This document shows positions 25,038 to 33,588 of a stretch of DNA of 57,343 nt, one piece after another. How positions within the stretch are numbered: position 1 is the stretch's first letter; each line of letters starts with the position of its first letter. The notes under the pieces were generated by a model, which saw only the letters and a program-made list of their open reading frames with translations, was not told the origin of the DNA and ran no database searches. This stretch comes from Armatimonadota bacterium (lineage in GTDB: Bacteria; Armatimonadota; Fimbriimonadia; Fimbriimonadales; Fimbriimonadaceae), in NCBI GenBank assembly GCA_020438215.1, contig JAGQUX010000007.1:29275-86617 (forward strand). Reading direction: 5' to 3'. The translations under genes were made by a program, and so were the position numbers.

Positions 25038-25964
25038 ATGAGAAAAGGTCTACTTGCTTTTGCTTTTGCAGTCAGCCTCGGGCTCTTGGGATGCGGTGGC
25101 GGCGGCGGCACAATCATTGTTCCGCCTGGTCTTGCTGACAACGTCATTCTCTACTATGTTTTTGATAGCGGCGGCGCGCTCTACACCATCAAGAGTGATG
25201 GCACCGATAAAGCGCTTGTTTCAAACGGAGAATTCGCTTCCCTAGTCGTCAATCCAGCCCGAACAGCGATCGCCTTTACTCGCAAAGTCGGCAACTTCAA
25301 TCACATCTTCACTATGAATGTGAACGGAACCGGCCTAACTCAAGTAACTACCGACGATCACAATCACGACAACCCGAGCTTCGACCAAACCGGCTCGATC
25401 CTGTATTTCGATCGCGATATGGACGGCACAGGCATCAATGACCGCAAGATCGTTCGCTGGGGACTGATTTCAGGAGTGATGACTCAGCTGACTTTTGCTG
25501 ATTCTCCACCTGACACTCTTCCCCATGATTTCGAACCCGCGATCAGTCCAAATGGGCAGATTGTAGCTTTCTTCCGGAGTCCGGCTGGTGGCAATGGCTA
25601 CATCTGCACTATGTCATCGGATGGCAACGGCATCACCCAGATTGCCCCTCTCGGCACTGAAGATCCCAAGTGGAGCCCGGACGGAACCAAGATTGCTTAC
25701 ATTGACAATCAAAGTGCACTGACCAGCAAGATCATGATCATGGATGCTGATGGCGGAAACAAAACCCAAGTGACTTCAGATTCATCGCGCTTTGCGGATA
25801 TCAGCTGGTCGCCGGACGGAACACAGATTGGTTACACCCACAGATCGGCGGCAACAAGCTTTATTGCTCAGCTTTACACGATCAACATCGATGGTACTAA
25901 CAAAACTAAGATTTCTGTCGACGCCAACCTTGATCACGGCTTCCTGGCTTGGTCTACGCAGTAA
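25038..25964 (+). CDS. TolB-like beta-propeller lipoprotein
   Basis: ATG 25038 gives a lipoprotein signal (MRKGLLAFAFAVSLGLLGC, lipobox LLGC), followed by a Gly-rich linker. The remaining ~280 residues contain repeated PD40/TolB-type blades: phrases such as WSPDGTKIAYI, ISWSPDGTQIGYT and GTGLTQVTTD recur. Most substrates of such propellers are protein partners; in the envelope they often scaffold or bind ligands. The upstream in-frame TTG 25008 would bury the signal and was rejected. Monocistronic. Confidence 0.85.
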   Translation: MRKGLLAFAFAVSLGLLGCGGGGGTIIVPPGLADNVILYYVFDSGGALYTIKSDGTDKALVSNGEFASLVVNPARTAIAFTRKVGNFNHIFTMNVNGTGLTQVTTDDHNHDNPSFDQTGSILYFDRDMDGTGINDRKIVRWGLISGVMTQLTFADSPPDTLPHDFEPAISPNGQIVAFFRSPAGGNGYICTMSSDGNGITQIAPLGTEDPKWSPDGTKIAYIDNQSALTSKIMIMDADGGNKTQVTSDSSRFADISWSPDGTQIGYTHRSAATSFIAQLYTINIDGTNKTKISVDANLDHGFLAWSTQ

Positions 25965-26332
25965 CTGTTTCGCCAAATAAGAAATCTAATCGTCAAAATA
26001 TGTCCTCAAAGGCACTTTGAATCGAGAGTTTTTGGGGACAAACGTTAATTTACCGTAAATAATTCACGTTTTAAGCGAAAATCGCTGATTTCAGGGTGGA
26101 TTTCTGGAATCTGGTGCTGTAACCTGATTTCAACAGAGAGAGAAGTGTTATCACTATACCTCTTTGCCACTACAAAAAGACATACAGTTTCAAGCCGTTG
26201 TTCCACCCATTTTCTTTTTGTAGTCATAACTAGGTGAGGAGGTGATAACTTTCTAAATTCAATTTTTAGACTGGTGGCCCTCTTTTTAACTCTAGTTAGT
26301 GTTTCCTGGCTTGGGAAATGAGAGGAAAAGAA
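25965..26332 (+). other. Non-coding stretch upstream of a PEP-CTERM gene
   Basis: About 370 AT-rich bases without a convincing gene. A 60-codon minus-strand frame (26045-26227) shows no family features. AGGAGGTGAT (26237-26246), a near-perfect anti-16S Shine-Dalgarno, lies here with no start codon at a usable distance. The real ribosome site of the next gene (GAGG, 26322-26325) is separate. A long leader or a promoter region is the likely content. Confidence 0.4.
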
Positions 26333-26986
26333 ATGAAATTAGTTCTTACAGGAATCATGTTACTCGGCGTCCAAAGTGCATTTGCTGGCGTCACCTTCTT
26401 CAATTCCACATCTGCAGCTGGAAACACTGCGGAACGCGATGCATGGCTTGCGGCGGCTGGCATTACCAGCGGCTCGTCATTTATCGACTTTGAAGGGTTT
26501 ACCGACGGTACAAATGTGGATGGAGTAGATCTTGGCGGTCTAACCATCACCCATACTACTGGCAACTCGTTGATCCAAAGCTCTCCCACATTCTTTGGCG
26601 GGTCAAACCCAATCGACATGCGAGCCGTTGCATTCTCTGGTGCAGGTGGCATCGTGATCACCTTCGACACTGCTGTCGATTACATCGGTGGCTTCGACAT
26701 TGATAACGTAGGCGGCACGCTTCAAGTCACGCTCACTGATAATACAACCGCTTCGATTAGTCTTGACAACACCGCAGTTGGTGGAGATTCTGCCGAGTTC
26801 TGGGGCGTCTGGAGAAATGATGCGGCAGCAATTTCGCGAATCGACTGGACGGGCGTCAGCGGTGGCGACGGAGAATGGGGACTCGATAACTTGGAGTACG
26901 GGGTTGTCCCTGAGCCAGGCACCATGATCCTTCTCGGTTTGGGCGCATCTGCACTTGCGGCACGACGACGCAAAAAACAATCCTAA
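26333..26986 (+). CDS. PEP-CTERM sorted exported protein
   Basis: ATG 26333 is favoured over ATG 26318 because GAGG lies seven bases before it and it begins directly with a signal peptide (MKLVLTGIMLLGVQSAFA). The 217-residue product is beta-rich with a FIDFEGF opening and Gly/Thr/Asp-rich body, and ends VVPEPGTMILL with a hydrophobic helix and RRRKKQS. No catalytic motif was seen. It is followed by its own terminator. Confidence 0.88.
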   Translation: MKLVLTGIMLLGVQSAFAGVTFFNSTSAAGNTAERDAWLAAAGITSGSSFIDFEGFTDGTNVDGVDLGGLTITHTTGNSLIQSSPTFFGGSNPIDMRAVAFSGAGGIVITFDTAVDYIGGFDIDNVGGTLQVTLTDNTTASISLDNTAVGGDSAEFWGVWRNDAAAISRIDWTGVSGGDGEWGLDNLEYGVVPEPGTMILLGLGASALAARRRKKQS

Positions 26987-27007
26987 ACACAATCTGCGCA
27001 GCAGTCG

Positions 27008-27044
27008 AACTCCCGGATGCAATTTGCACCGGGAGTTTCGTTTT
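27008..27044 (+). terminator. Rho-independent terminator after PEP-CTERM gene
   Basis: AACTCCCGG (27008-27016) pairs perfectly with CCGGGAGTT (27029-27037) with an inner TGCA/TGCA pairing, then TCGTTTTC. It lies 21 bases after the stop. Confidence 0.85.
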
Positions 27045-27074
27045 CATCACGCCCCTCAAGGAATACTGTAGTGA

Positions 27075-29318
27075 GTGAGCACATCACCAGCATCTCCGCA
27101 AGTTCGATCGCACCTCAAAGCGATGAATCTGGACGAAAAAATCGCCCAGATTTCTGCGCCGCTTGGCTGGCTTGCATACGAGAAAACAGGAGATGAAGTC
27201 ACTCTTTCAGAACGCGGTCAAGAGTGGCTGCGCAAAGGTGTGGGAGGGCTCTATGGCGTGCTCCGCGCCGACCCCTGGACAGGCGTCACGGCAATTACCG
27301 GCTTGACTCCCGAGCGAGGGCGTAATCTTGCCGATCAAATCTTCAAGTACGCTCAAAACAATAGCCCGCATGGCCTCCCCCCCTTCCTCATTGCGGAGGC
27401 AAATCATGGGTACATGGCACTCGACGCCACCATTGCCCCCAGCTCCCTAATGGCTTCCTGCACATGGAACCCAGCCCTCTGGAAAAAGATGATGGAATGT
27501 GCGTCAGCCGAGGCGATTTCTCAAGGAAACCACGTCGTGTTTTGCCCGAACATTGACCTGCTCCGAGATCCGCGATGGGGACGCTGCGAAGAAACACTCG
27601 GCGAAGACCCCTATCTTGCTGGTGAATTTGCACGTGCGGCGGTGGAAGGGTTACAAGGCGAAAACCTGCAACTTGCCGCTGTTGCTAAACACTTCGTCCA
27701 CGGCTCACCGCAACGCGGGCTCAACACAAACGGGGCGAGCATGGGGCGGCACGATCTTTTCAATCTCTATGTGCGCGTGTTCCGAAAAGCGATTGATGCT
27801 GGCGTCGCGGGAATCATGCCGTCTTACAACGAGATTGATGGCGTTCCGTGCAGTGGAAATCGGTGGCTACTCACTGAAATCTTGCGCGACAAACTCGAGT
27901 TCGATGGCGTCACGTTCTCCGATGTGGGGGCACTGGGAATGTTGAGCGATGTCTATCGGATTTGCCAAGATCACCCTTCTGCCGCCGCAACCTCCCTCGC
28001 CGCCGGGATGGATTTCGAGACTTCGTACAAACTCCTTTTCGATTCACCTCTCAAATCTGCTATCAAAGCAGGGGCATTAGATGAAGCTGTCTTGGATCAG
28101 GCGGTAATCCGTGTGCTGATGCTCAAGGAACGGCTAGGAATGCTAGAGCCACAAGCGCGATCCCTTCCGAAACCCGAAATTATGGGATGCTTGGCGCACC
28201 AAGAAGTCTCCTACCAAGTTGCGGTTGAAGGTGCCGTGCTTCTCAAGAACGAGAACTCGGCACTGCCGCTAGGCACGGGGATGAAGATTGCTGTTGTGGG
28301 CCCGCAAGGAGATTCGGCTTATGGGCAACTCGGGGATTACACGCCCCCACAGCGGCCGGGACAAACAATCACTTTGCTCGCAGGGATGCGTTCAGTTTTT
28401 GGGGAAGAGAATGTTCTGGATGGATGCTTCTCTGGCATCCGGAACCCTGCGTATGATGTTGCTTTGAGGGCCGCGGAGCAAGCTGACACTGTCGTACTTG
28501 CCATCGGTGGTTCCTCGGCAAGGGACTTTGACGACCAGTTCAGCCAACCAAACGCACCCGATCAAGGTGCAATGACCAGCGAATCCATGTCCGCACACAG
28601 CGACTGCGGGGAAGGGGTAGACCGCTGCACGCTAGAACCGCTGGGATATCAGATCGAACTCACCAAACGGTTAGCCGAACTTGGAAAGCCCATAATCTGC
28701 GTTCTGACCTCCGGTCGGCCGCTGGTTTTGGATCAAATTCTGTCTCATGTTGATGCCTTGCTCTTTGCGCCATACATCGGGCAACAAGGGGGGCGTGCCC
28801 TCGCCGATCTGATCGCCGGAAACCAGTCTCCGAGCGGACGACTTTCTTTCTCTTGGCCGAGATCCATCGGGCAACTCCCTATTGCCTACAACATGCGCCC
28901 CACGGCTGCTCCTGGCTACATTGACGGCTCCGCCGAGCCAAAATTTGAATTCGGATTTGGCCTTTCTTACACGGAGGTCCAGCATTCAGAACCCGAGGTT
29001 GTGGAGATTTCAGAAGCAGGCGTTTTGATTGAGGTGACAGTTGAAAACTGCGGAGAACGTGCGGGGTCATGCGTGACGCAGGTGTATCTGCAAGACAAAG
29101 TTTGCTCAATAGTCCGCCCAGAAAAGGAGCTTTGCGGGTTTGCGAAAACTTGCTTGGAACCTGGAGCATCGAAGCGCGTGCAGATTTTGATTGAGCGTGA
29201 GTGCTTTGGGTTTTACAACGCAAACGGCGATTGGGTTTTTGAACCAGGTGAGTTCATAATGTTTGTAGGGCAATCGAGCTTGCAATTGCTTCAGCCTATT
29301 CACATTGAGTTACGATAA
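27075..29318 (+). CDS. Glycoside hydrolase family 3 (beta-glucosidase-like), cytoplasmic
   Basis: The 747-residue protein has the GH3 two-domain core: DPRWGR (165-170), KHF (205-207) and FSDVGALGML with the nucleophile Asp283 in the first domain. The second domain (about 385-600) begins GAVLLKNENSALPL. The last ~85 residues form the fibronectin-III-like domain. No signal peptide is present, so it should act on imported oligosaccharides, probably as a beta-glucosidase or beta-xylosidase. The SDV at the nucleophile replaces the usual SDW, a small departure. GTG 27075 is used as the start; the region upstream lacks a strong ribosome site. Confidence 0.94.
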   Translation: MSTSPASPQVRSHLKAMNLDEKIAQISAPLGWLAYEKTGDEVTLSERGQEWLRKGVGGLYGVLRADPWTGVTAITGLTPERGRNLADQIFKYAQNNSPHGLPPFLIAEANHGYMALDATIAPSSLMASCTWNPALWKKMMECASAEAISQGNHVVFCPNIDLLRDPRWGRCEETLGEDPYLAGEFARAAVEGLQGENLQLAAVAKHFVHGSPQRGLNTNGASMGRHDLFNLYVRVFRKAIDAGVAGIMPSYNEIDGVPCSGNRWLLTEILRDKLEFDGVTFSDVGALGMLSDVYRICQDHPSAAATSLAAGMDFETSYKLLFDSPLKSAIKAGALDEAVLDQAVIRVLMLKERLGMLEPQARSLPKPEIMGCLAHQEVSYQVAVEGAVLLKNENSALPLGTGMKIAVVGPQGDSAYGQLGDYTPPQRPGQTITLLAGMRSVFGEENVLDGCFSGIRNPAYDVALRAAEQADTVVLAIGGSSARDFDDQFSQPNAPDQGAMTSESMSAHSDCGEGVDRCTLEPLGYQIELTKRLAELGKPIICVLTSGRPLVLDQILSHVDALLFAPYIGQQGGRALADLIAGNQSPSGRLSFSWPRSIGQLPIAYNMRPTAAPGYIDGSAEPKFEFGFGLSYTEVQHSEPEVVEISEAGVLIEVTVENCGERAGSCVTQVYLQDKVCSIVRPEKELCGFAKTCLEPGASKRVQILIERECFGFYNANGDWVFEPGEFIMFVGQSSLQLLQPIHIELR

Positions 29319-29341
29319 TCAAGCACTAAACTACAAATTTA

Positions 29342-29698
29342 TTACTCGGAGTAATCGATAGATTCCCGAACTAACTGAACCTGTTCACGAACCTCTTCAT
29401 TTTCTTCAGCTAAGTACTGGACTTCTCGTAGAATTACTTCAAAAAGCTCGAAGGCACTGTCTGCCCGCGATGACTCATTAAGCTTCACGACTGCTCCTAA
29501 TAGCGCCGGAAGGAAATGCACGAGCGCATCATCTTTCAAATACGAAATATAATCGCGATAGTGAAAGAGGTGTTGAGGATCCACAGTTAGCATGTCCCAA
29601 GAGGGAAATGCCATCAATACAGAGAGGATTTCCGGATACACGAGCTTATCAGGAAACGACAGATCTTCAATACTTGTTGCCCCAACCTTTTGAATCAT
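29342..29698 (-). CDS. DUF6714-like small protein
   Basis: ATG 29698 is preferred over TTG 29758 because GGGAAGG precedes it at a good distance. The 118-residue product is acidic and helical. Its middle (a YPEILSVL helix, then HYRDYISYL and HFLPALLGAVV) resembles the DUF6714/SMI1-adjacent group of small immunity-like or accessory proteins. This resemblance is by pattern only. It is convergent with the GH3 gene. Confidence 0.55.
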   Translation of the reverse strand: MIQKVGATSIEDLSFPDKLVYPEILSVLMAFPSWDMLTVDPQHLFHYRDYISYLKDDALVHFLPALLGAVVKLNESSRADSAFELFEVILREVQYLAEENEEVREQVQLVRESIDYSE

Positions 29699-29727
29699 TG
29701 CTACCTTCCCTACTTTTTTATTGAGAG

Positions 29728-29771
29728 AAAACACATACTCACCGCCCGGAAAATTCAACCAGACGGTGAGT
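29728..29771 (-). terminator. Terminator for the PEP-CTERM protease gene (minus strand)
   Basis: ACTCACCG (29737-29744) and CGGTGAGT (29764-29771) form an 8-bp stem just after the stop at 29782. Reading on the minus strand, GTGTTTTCTC follows. It sits between the protease gene and the start of the DUF6714-like gene. Confidence 0.65.
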
Positions 29772-29781
29772 CATATCTTAT

Positions 29782-30621
29782 TTAGGCGCGTCGCCGTCGA
29801 CGAGCAACCAACCCAGCCAAACCAGCAATAGCAAACAAGGTCATTGGCTCAGGAACCGGATCAATGCCGGTCACATTGTAAATGGACTGCGCCAGAGTTG
29901 GAGTAATCGCCGCGTAATAGTTGAAAGCGCCGTATTGCTCAAACTGCCCGCCCGAAAGCACGCCCCAAATCTGACCACTATCGGTGAGCAGCATGGAACC
30001 GCTATCGCCTGGAGCACCGAATCCTTCAACTGGTCGTGCGCCATTAGTTGGTGAATTAAAGAGGTCAACAAGTTGAAGCTGCGACTCACCACCAAACGAT
30101 GCCGTTCGAGTGCTGTGCAAAGCAGTTTGCATTCCTCGGCGGCGCTCATCGAATCCGTAGCCACCACCCAATGAACCTTCAGCACCATGTCCACCATATC
30201 CGGCAGAATCCAGGTTTGCACCAACCGTAAAGATCCCCGTCGTGCTAAGCGTCGGAGTGAATACGCTTCGATTCCACCCATTGATTTTGAAAACAGAAAC
30301 ATCCGCACCCGCAAAGCCGATGGCTTGCGAAATCGCATAGCTCCCTCCATCCTCAAAAGTGAAAGAACCAGTCTCGCCGGAAGTAATCACGTGCTTGGCA
30401 GAAATACCCCACGCCTGACCTCCCGTTCCAATTCCAAGAAATGTCCCTGTCCCAAAACCGCCACCGACATTGACTTTGCCGACACCTTGGAAACGAGCTC
30501 CAGCTCCGTAGTTGAGCACCGTGGTCTCAGAAATGTCGTTGCGCCAAACAATGGCAGAGCTGGTAACCGGCAGAACCGCCAATAAGCCAACCCCAAACAA
30601 TAGCTTTTTATTCAAATTCAT
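29782..30621 (-). CDS. Trypsin-like serine protease with PEP-CTERM sorting signal
   Basis: The 279-residue protein has a signal peptide (MNLNKKLLFGVGLLAVLPVTSSA). A chymotrypsin-fold triad is visible: His77 in GISAKHVIT (AKH in place of AAH), Asp107 in GADVSVFKI and Ser207 in GAPGDSGSM. After the protease domain comes DPVPEPMTLF, a hydrophobic helix and the tail ARRRRRA, the PEP-CTERM signal. It would be an exosortase-processed, envelope-anchored or matrix-released protease. The domain is short (~190 residues), typical of bacterial trypsin-like proteases. It may cleave surface or matrix proteins; substrate unknown. Confidence 0.82.
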   Translation of the reverse strand: MNLNKKLLFGVGLLAVLPVTSSAIVWRNDISETTVLNYGAGARFQGVGKVNVGGGFGTGTFLGIGTGGQAWGISAKHVITSGETGSFTFEDGGSYAISQAIGFAGADVSVFKINGWNRSVFTPTLSTTGIFTVGANLDSAGYGGHGAEGSLGGGYGFDERRRGMQTALHSTRTASFGGESQLQLVDLFNSPTNGARPVEGFGAPGDSGSMLLTDSGQIWGVLSGGQFEQYGAFNYYAAITPTLAQSIYNVTGIDPVPEPMTLFAIAGLAGLVARRRRRA

Positions 30622-30727
30622 CTCCTAAACAAAACTTCTTGCAAGAAAGTCCCTGTAAGAAGTAAGCGGATTTTACTTGGTAATGCAATTGATTTTGACC
30701 CAGTATTTTTCCCGGGCGAAGTGCTTT

Positions 30728-30982
30728 TCATCTCGGGAATTTGTGAGAATAGAAACGCCATGCAAAACCGATATGGCTCAGAACCAGCAGGGCGACGCCG
30801 ATTCGAACCCACACCTGGCTCGTTAGGAAGAAGGCAACGATAAATAAGAGCCATTCCAGCACATGGATGGGGCTAATAAAGCGGTTCGACTTGATCGCCC
30901 GAATCTCAATGATGCGATTGTAGACATACCAAAAAATGAGAATCCCGAGCGCTACATAACTGTAATACTCCTGCATTCCCAT
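30728..30982 (-). CDS. Small hypothetical membrane protein
   Basis: An 84-residue protein with hydrophobic helices at about 8-23, 42-57 and 59-74 and a short basic end. ATG 30982 lies two bases after the stop of the 125-residue gene, so the two are almost certainly cotranscribed. No family was recognised. Confidence 0.6.
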   Translation of the reverse strand: MGMQEYYSYVALGILIFWYVYNRIIEIRAIKSNRFISPIHVLEWLLFIVAFFLTSQVWVRIGVALLVLSHIGFAWRFYSHKFPR

Positions 30983-30984
30983 TG

Positions 30985-31362
30985 CTACAAAGCCCTCGTG
31001 ATCAATTTGTAGGTCACTTCTTCCAGTTCACCGTCCTTGAAGATCAAATACCCGATGATTTCGTTGCGGAAAGTCGTAAACCCTTTACTGGGAGCGGTCA
31101 CATCAAAGCTGTAATATATTTCATTACCGCGATCTTCTTTGGAGAGTCCCAGGTCAATTTGCTTTGCAGAAGCCAAAACCTCGTCTTCGTGAAGTTTTTT
31201 ACCTGCATCAAGCCCTGACTCCAAGTCTAGGATGTAATGATATTCCTTATGCAATTCCCTGAGGCTTTGCTTCCAAGAAGTAATCAGCATGTAACTGAGC
31301 ATGGCAACGCCGAACATCAGCGTCATGGAAACAAATATTTTCTGTACTGGTGTAATCCTCAT
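30985..31362 (-). CDS. Hypothetical membrane-anchored protein
   Basis: 125 residues, with one N-terminal membrane helix (about 9-28) and a polar remainder that mixes helix and beta strands (KQIDLGL, YYSFDVTAP, IIGYLIFKDGELEEVTYKL). The rest probably lies in the periplasm. ATG 31362 has no strong ribosome site. It forms a two-gene unit with the small membrane protein downstream. Function unknown. Confidence 0.6.
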   Translation of the reverse strand: MRITPVQKIFVSMTLMFGVAMLSYMLITSWKQSLRELHKEYHYILDLESGLDAGKKLHEDEVLASAKQIDLGLSKEDRGNEIYYSFDVTAPSKGFTTFRNEIIGYLIFKDGELEEVTYKLITRAL

Positions 31363-31415
31363 ATATAAATCAATTTACATAGAAGTCTCCTTAGATGCAA
31401 TGCATCTTGTATTGG

Positions 31416-31769
31416 CTAGTAATACTTCATTATCCTGTAAGCAATAGGAACGTCCTTGTAATAGTAGATCGACCCTCCTGCAATCCTGCGAAAAACGCCC
31501 CATGCTCTTGGGAGTTCCTTTTCAAAGCCTAACGTATATAAATCCCCATCTGCAGATCCACCATATTCATACTCACCGACTAGGACATCCTCAGCAAACC
31601 GAGGATCTAATCCTTTTTTGATAATGCTCTCACAAATTTGTCTCGTGTGCTCCACCTCTCCTAAGTTCTGCGAAACCGCATACTGCCCAATGCAAATAAA
31701 GCTCAGTATCGCTATGCAAGCCCCCTGAATCGCAATGACAGCAGACTGTTTTTTCGACTTCTCACTCAT
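31416..31769 (-). CDS. Hypothetical membrane-anchored protein
   Basis: ATG 31769 (GGAG upstream) is preferred over the in-frame start at 31802. The 117-residue product has one N-terminal membrane helix (about 10-33) and a polar domain with Cys, Tyr and Gly in an extended region (YEYGGSADGDLYTLGFEKEL). It lies 53 bases upstream of the 125-residue gene and resembles it in layout, so the two may be distant relatives. Function unknown. Confidence 0.55.
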   Translation of the reverse strand: MSEKSKKQSAVIAIQGACIAILSFICIGQYAVSQNLGEVEHTRQICESIIKKGLDPRFAEDVLVGEYEYGGSADGDLYTLGFEKELPRAWGVFRRIAGGSIYYYKDVPIAYRIMKYY

Positions 31770-32100
31770 TTCCACACTCCATTTTTTACTTGGACTGAGC
31801 ATACTGCTGTCCTCATATATAGTCAGCTGACCACTCTCTAATTTTGTTTCGATCCAAGTGTACAGTTTTGTTTACGCTACAAAGTAGAAAATTGTTTACT
31901 GTGGTGAATCTATTTGCGCCACCTATTCCTGCAAATAGGACATCCCAAATGTAATTGCTTCAAAAAGGAATCCCGGCTTGAGTCTGTTTTCACGAGATTT
32001 ATATACACAAGTTGCTATGACACAAAATGGACTGTACTCACCGTATTTGATGTCATAGGTGAGTGTTGGGATTTGCCAGACAATGTATCTCTGCTTACGT
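31770..32100. other. AT-rich stretch without a supported gene
   Basis: About 330 AT-rich bases. Short frames on both strands (31914-32108 plus, 31923-32126 minus) show no family features and overlap each other. It may hold promoter sequence for the gene at 31416-31769 or decayed sequence. Nothing else is supported. Confidence 0.4.
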
Positions 32101-32475
32101 TTACCTGATAACAGAAACCAATTCATTTTTTGGATCCATGATTCGGATTACGGCACCAAGGAGTAAACCTAAAATCATGAATTCATGAAATGTGTTTGTT
32201 GAGAAGGCACTGTCAGTATCAGCATGGAAGTATATCTGCTGATCAACTTCACTCTTGGATCGCAGGACAATCCGATCGATTTCAGACTCGATCGTTGCAC
32301 AAAGTAGAGATGCACTCTCTAAATTTGGTTCACACTTAGCCACATGATCGCAATAATGGTGAAGGACTAAGAGCTCGTTCTCCTTAAATCAGTTGAAGAA
32401 TTTTCGTGCTTCTTTTGGCTCAAGTGCCCGAAAGGGCTTGGTCAAAGGAACTTCAAAGTTGCTGGCATTTGACAT
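32101..32475 (-). pseudogene. Small gene interrupted by an in-frame TGA
   Basis: ATG 32475 is preceded by AGGTGAG at a good distance and opens MSNASNFEVPL... After 28 codons an in-frame TGA (32391-32389) stops it. The same frame continues with codon-like sequence (FKENELLVLHHYCDHVAKCE...) to the stop at 32101, so the full frame has 124 codons including the TGA. The surrounding residues (ARKFFN-stop-FKENE) suggest that the TGA replaced TGG (Trp). The second half ends with a hydrophobic EFMILGLLLGAVIRIM. Possible explanations are a nonsense mutation, a sequencing error, or readthrough. It lies 42 bases outside the tRNA-Val repeat. No family was recognised. Confidence 0.55.
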
Positions 32476-32516
32476 CAGTCTCACCTATTGCTACAGAAAC
32501 GCCAAAGCTCATAGAT

Positions 32517-32605
32517 TCTCCCCCAGAAAATGAATGGTGCTCGGTACTGGATTTGAACCAGTGACCCCTTCGGTGTGAACGAAGTGCTCTACCACTGAGC
32601 TAACC
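32517..32605. repeat. Left 89-bp direct repeat (attachment-site copy)
   Basis: Identical to 38047-38135 except for four bases. It contains the tRNA-Val sequence from the 3' CCA up to about tRNA position 6, plus 18 bases beyond the tRNA 3' end. Its right end diverges exactly where the tRNA 5' acceptor strand would begin. Confidence 0.85.
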
Positions 32606-32609
32606 TGGG
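32535..32609 (-). pseudogene. tRNA-Val(CAC) remnant with broken acceptor stem
   Basis: The D, anticodon and T arms match the intact tRNA-Val at 38065-38139, with one base change in the D loop. The first seven bases read CCCAGGT instead of GCTCGGT, so only about four of seven acceptor pairs with the 3' strand ACCGAGC can form. It is the duplicated 3' part of the tRNA left by element integration and is not expected to work as a tRNA. Confidence 0.85.
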
Positions 32610-32651
32610 AATATTGAGTTCAAATGTCTCTTCTGATTTGCTCTCAAATCG

Positions 32652-32666
32652 TCGAACGAAGTGCTG
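32652..32666. repeat. Inner left core repeat (15 bp)
   Basis: GAACGAAGTGCTGTT is identical to 37953-37967. Its first 12 bases equal the tRNA-Val anticodon-arm core found in both outer repeats. Likely a secondary attachment or integrase-binding site. Confidence 0.55.
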
Positions 32667-32781
32667 TTAGACGCGTCAACACTATTGTACTCGCAAAAAC
32701 AGAACTTTAAAAAGAAATTGCCCTGATGAAAGTATGTGATAAGAGTCCAGACATTGAGCGTACTTATCCTGAACCCAAGTT

Positions 32782-33588
32782 TCACACCTCAGCTTCAATA
32801 CGCATTCTGATCATATGATCAATATCCGAAGGGTTTAGTCCCAGCACGCTTTGGATGGCTCTCCGGAAATGTACTTGAGTATTGAACCCAAACTCCAAAA
32901 ACCGATGCCTGAGTTCGGTTCCTTCTTGCAGCGAAACCATGACTACTTTACGCACTCTGCAGTTCAAAACATATTCCGGAAAACCCATTCCCATTTCAGA
33001 TTTGAAGAGCCTTGAAAAGTGAAATGGTGAATACTGCAACTGTGATGAAGCTACTGCTATGGTCCACTCCCTTTCAGGATTTTTCCATACTGCCAGACAA
33101 AGCTGTTCGAGTCCACCTAAATGCCGAGCTTGTAATGGCATATAAGAACTTTCTGGGGAAACAGCTGGTAGAAGGAGTGAGTTTAACACCGTCACCAAAG
33201 ACTCCAGCGAGCTAGGAGCACTTGTACTTGAGTAATGATCGATCACTTGATTGATTTGAAGCATCTTATATCTTTCTGGCATGGCTTCAGCCACCTCTTC
33301 CCTAAATGGCATTGGCATACATGATATATCAACAGCGTGCTCCCAAAATTCAAATTCATTCTTTCCAAGGAGCATTTGGAATTTTTCATTTCCCTTGCAC
33401 AGGAATGCTTTGCCTTGTTCGATGATGTAAGAGCTACGGCTGCTTCGGATTACGGCCCTGCCTACACTAGGCTGAATAAGACAAAGGATATCTCGATTGA
33501 CTTGCAATTGCTGCAAGCAGGACTCTCCGCTACTTTTTCGCCTACAAACGCTATTAGCGCCAATTTGCCTGACTTCCGCAATCTTCAT
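32782..33588 (-). CDS. AraC/XylS-family transcriptional regulator
   Basis: A 268-residue protein. The C-terminal ~95 residues hold the double helix-turn-helix: WTIAVASSQLQYSPFHFSRLFKSEMGMG-type first HTH and an FLEFGFNTQVHFRRAIQSVLGLNP second HTH, as in AraC proteins. The N-terminal ~165 residues are a divergent sensor part with scattered Cys and no clear cupin motif. It is encoded in the tRNA-Val element and is transcribed away from the large STAND regulator. It may control element genes, but no operator was identified. Confidence 0.9.
   Translation of the reverse strand: MKIAEVRQIGANSVCRRKSSGESCLQQLQVNRDILCLIQPSVGRAVIRSSRSSYIIEQGKAFLCKGNEKFQMLLGKNEFEFWEHAVDISCMPMPFREEVAEAMPERYKMLQINQVIDHYSSTSAPSSLESLVTVLNSLLLPAVSPESSYMPLQARHLGGLEQLCLAVWKNPEREWTIAVASSQLQYSPFHFSRLFKSEMGMGFPEYVLNCRVRKVVMVSLQEGTELRHRFLEFGFNTQVHFRRAIQSVLGLNPSDIDHMIRMRIEAEV

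Noticed and set aside
26045-26227. 60-codon minus-strand frame in the leader of the PEP-CTERM gene
   Set aside because: No family features and AT-driven length. It was treated as non-coding.
31914-32126. Two overlapping short frames on opposite strands (plus 31914-32108, minus 31923-32126)
   Set aside because: Neither has a recognisable domain, and they overlap each other in AT-rich sequence. They are probably chance frames.
32535-32609. Second functional tRNA-Val
   Set aside because: The 5' acceptor strand is replaced, so only about four of seven acceptor pairs can form. It fits an attachment-site remnant better.
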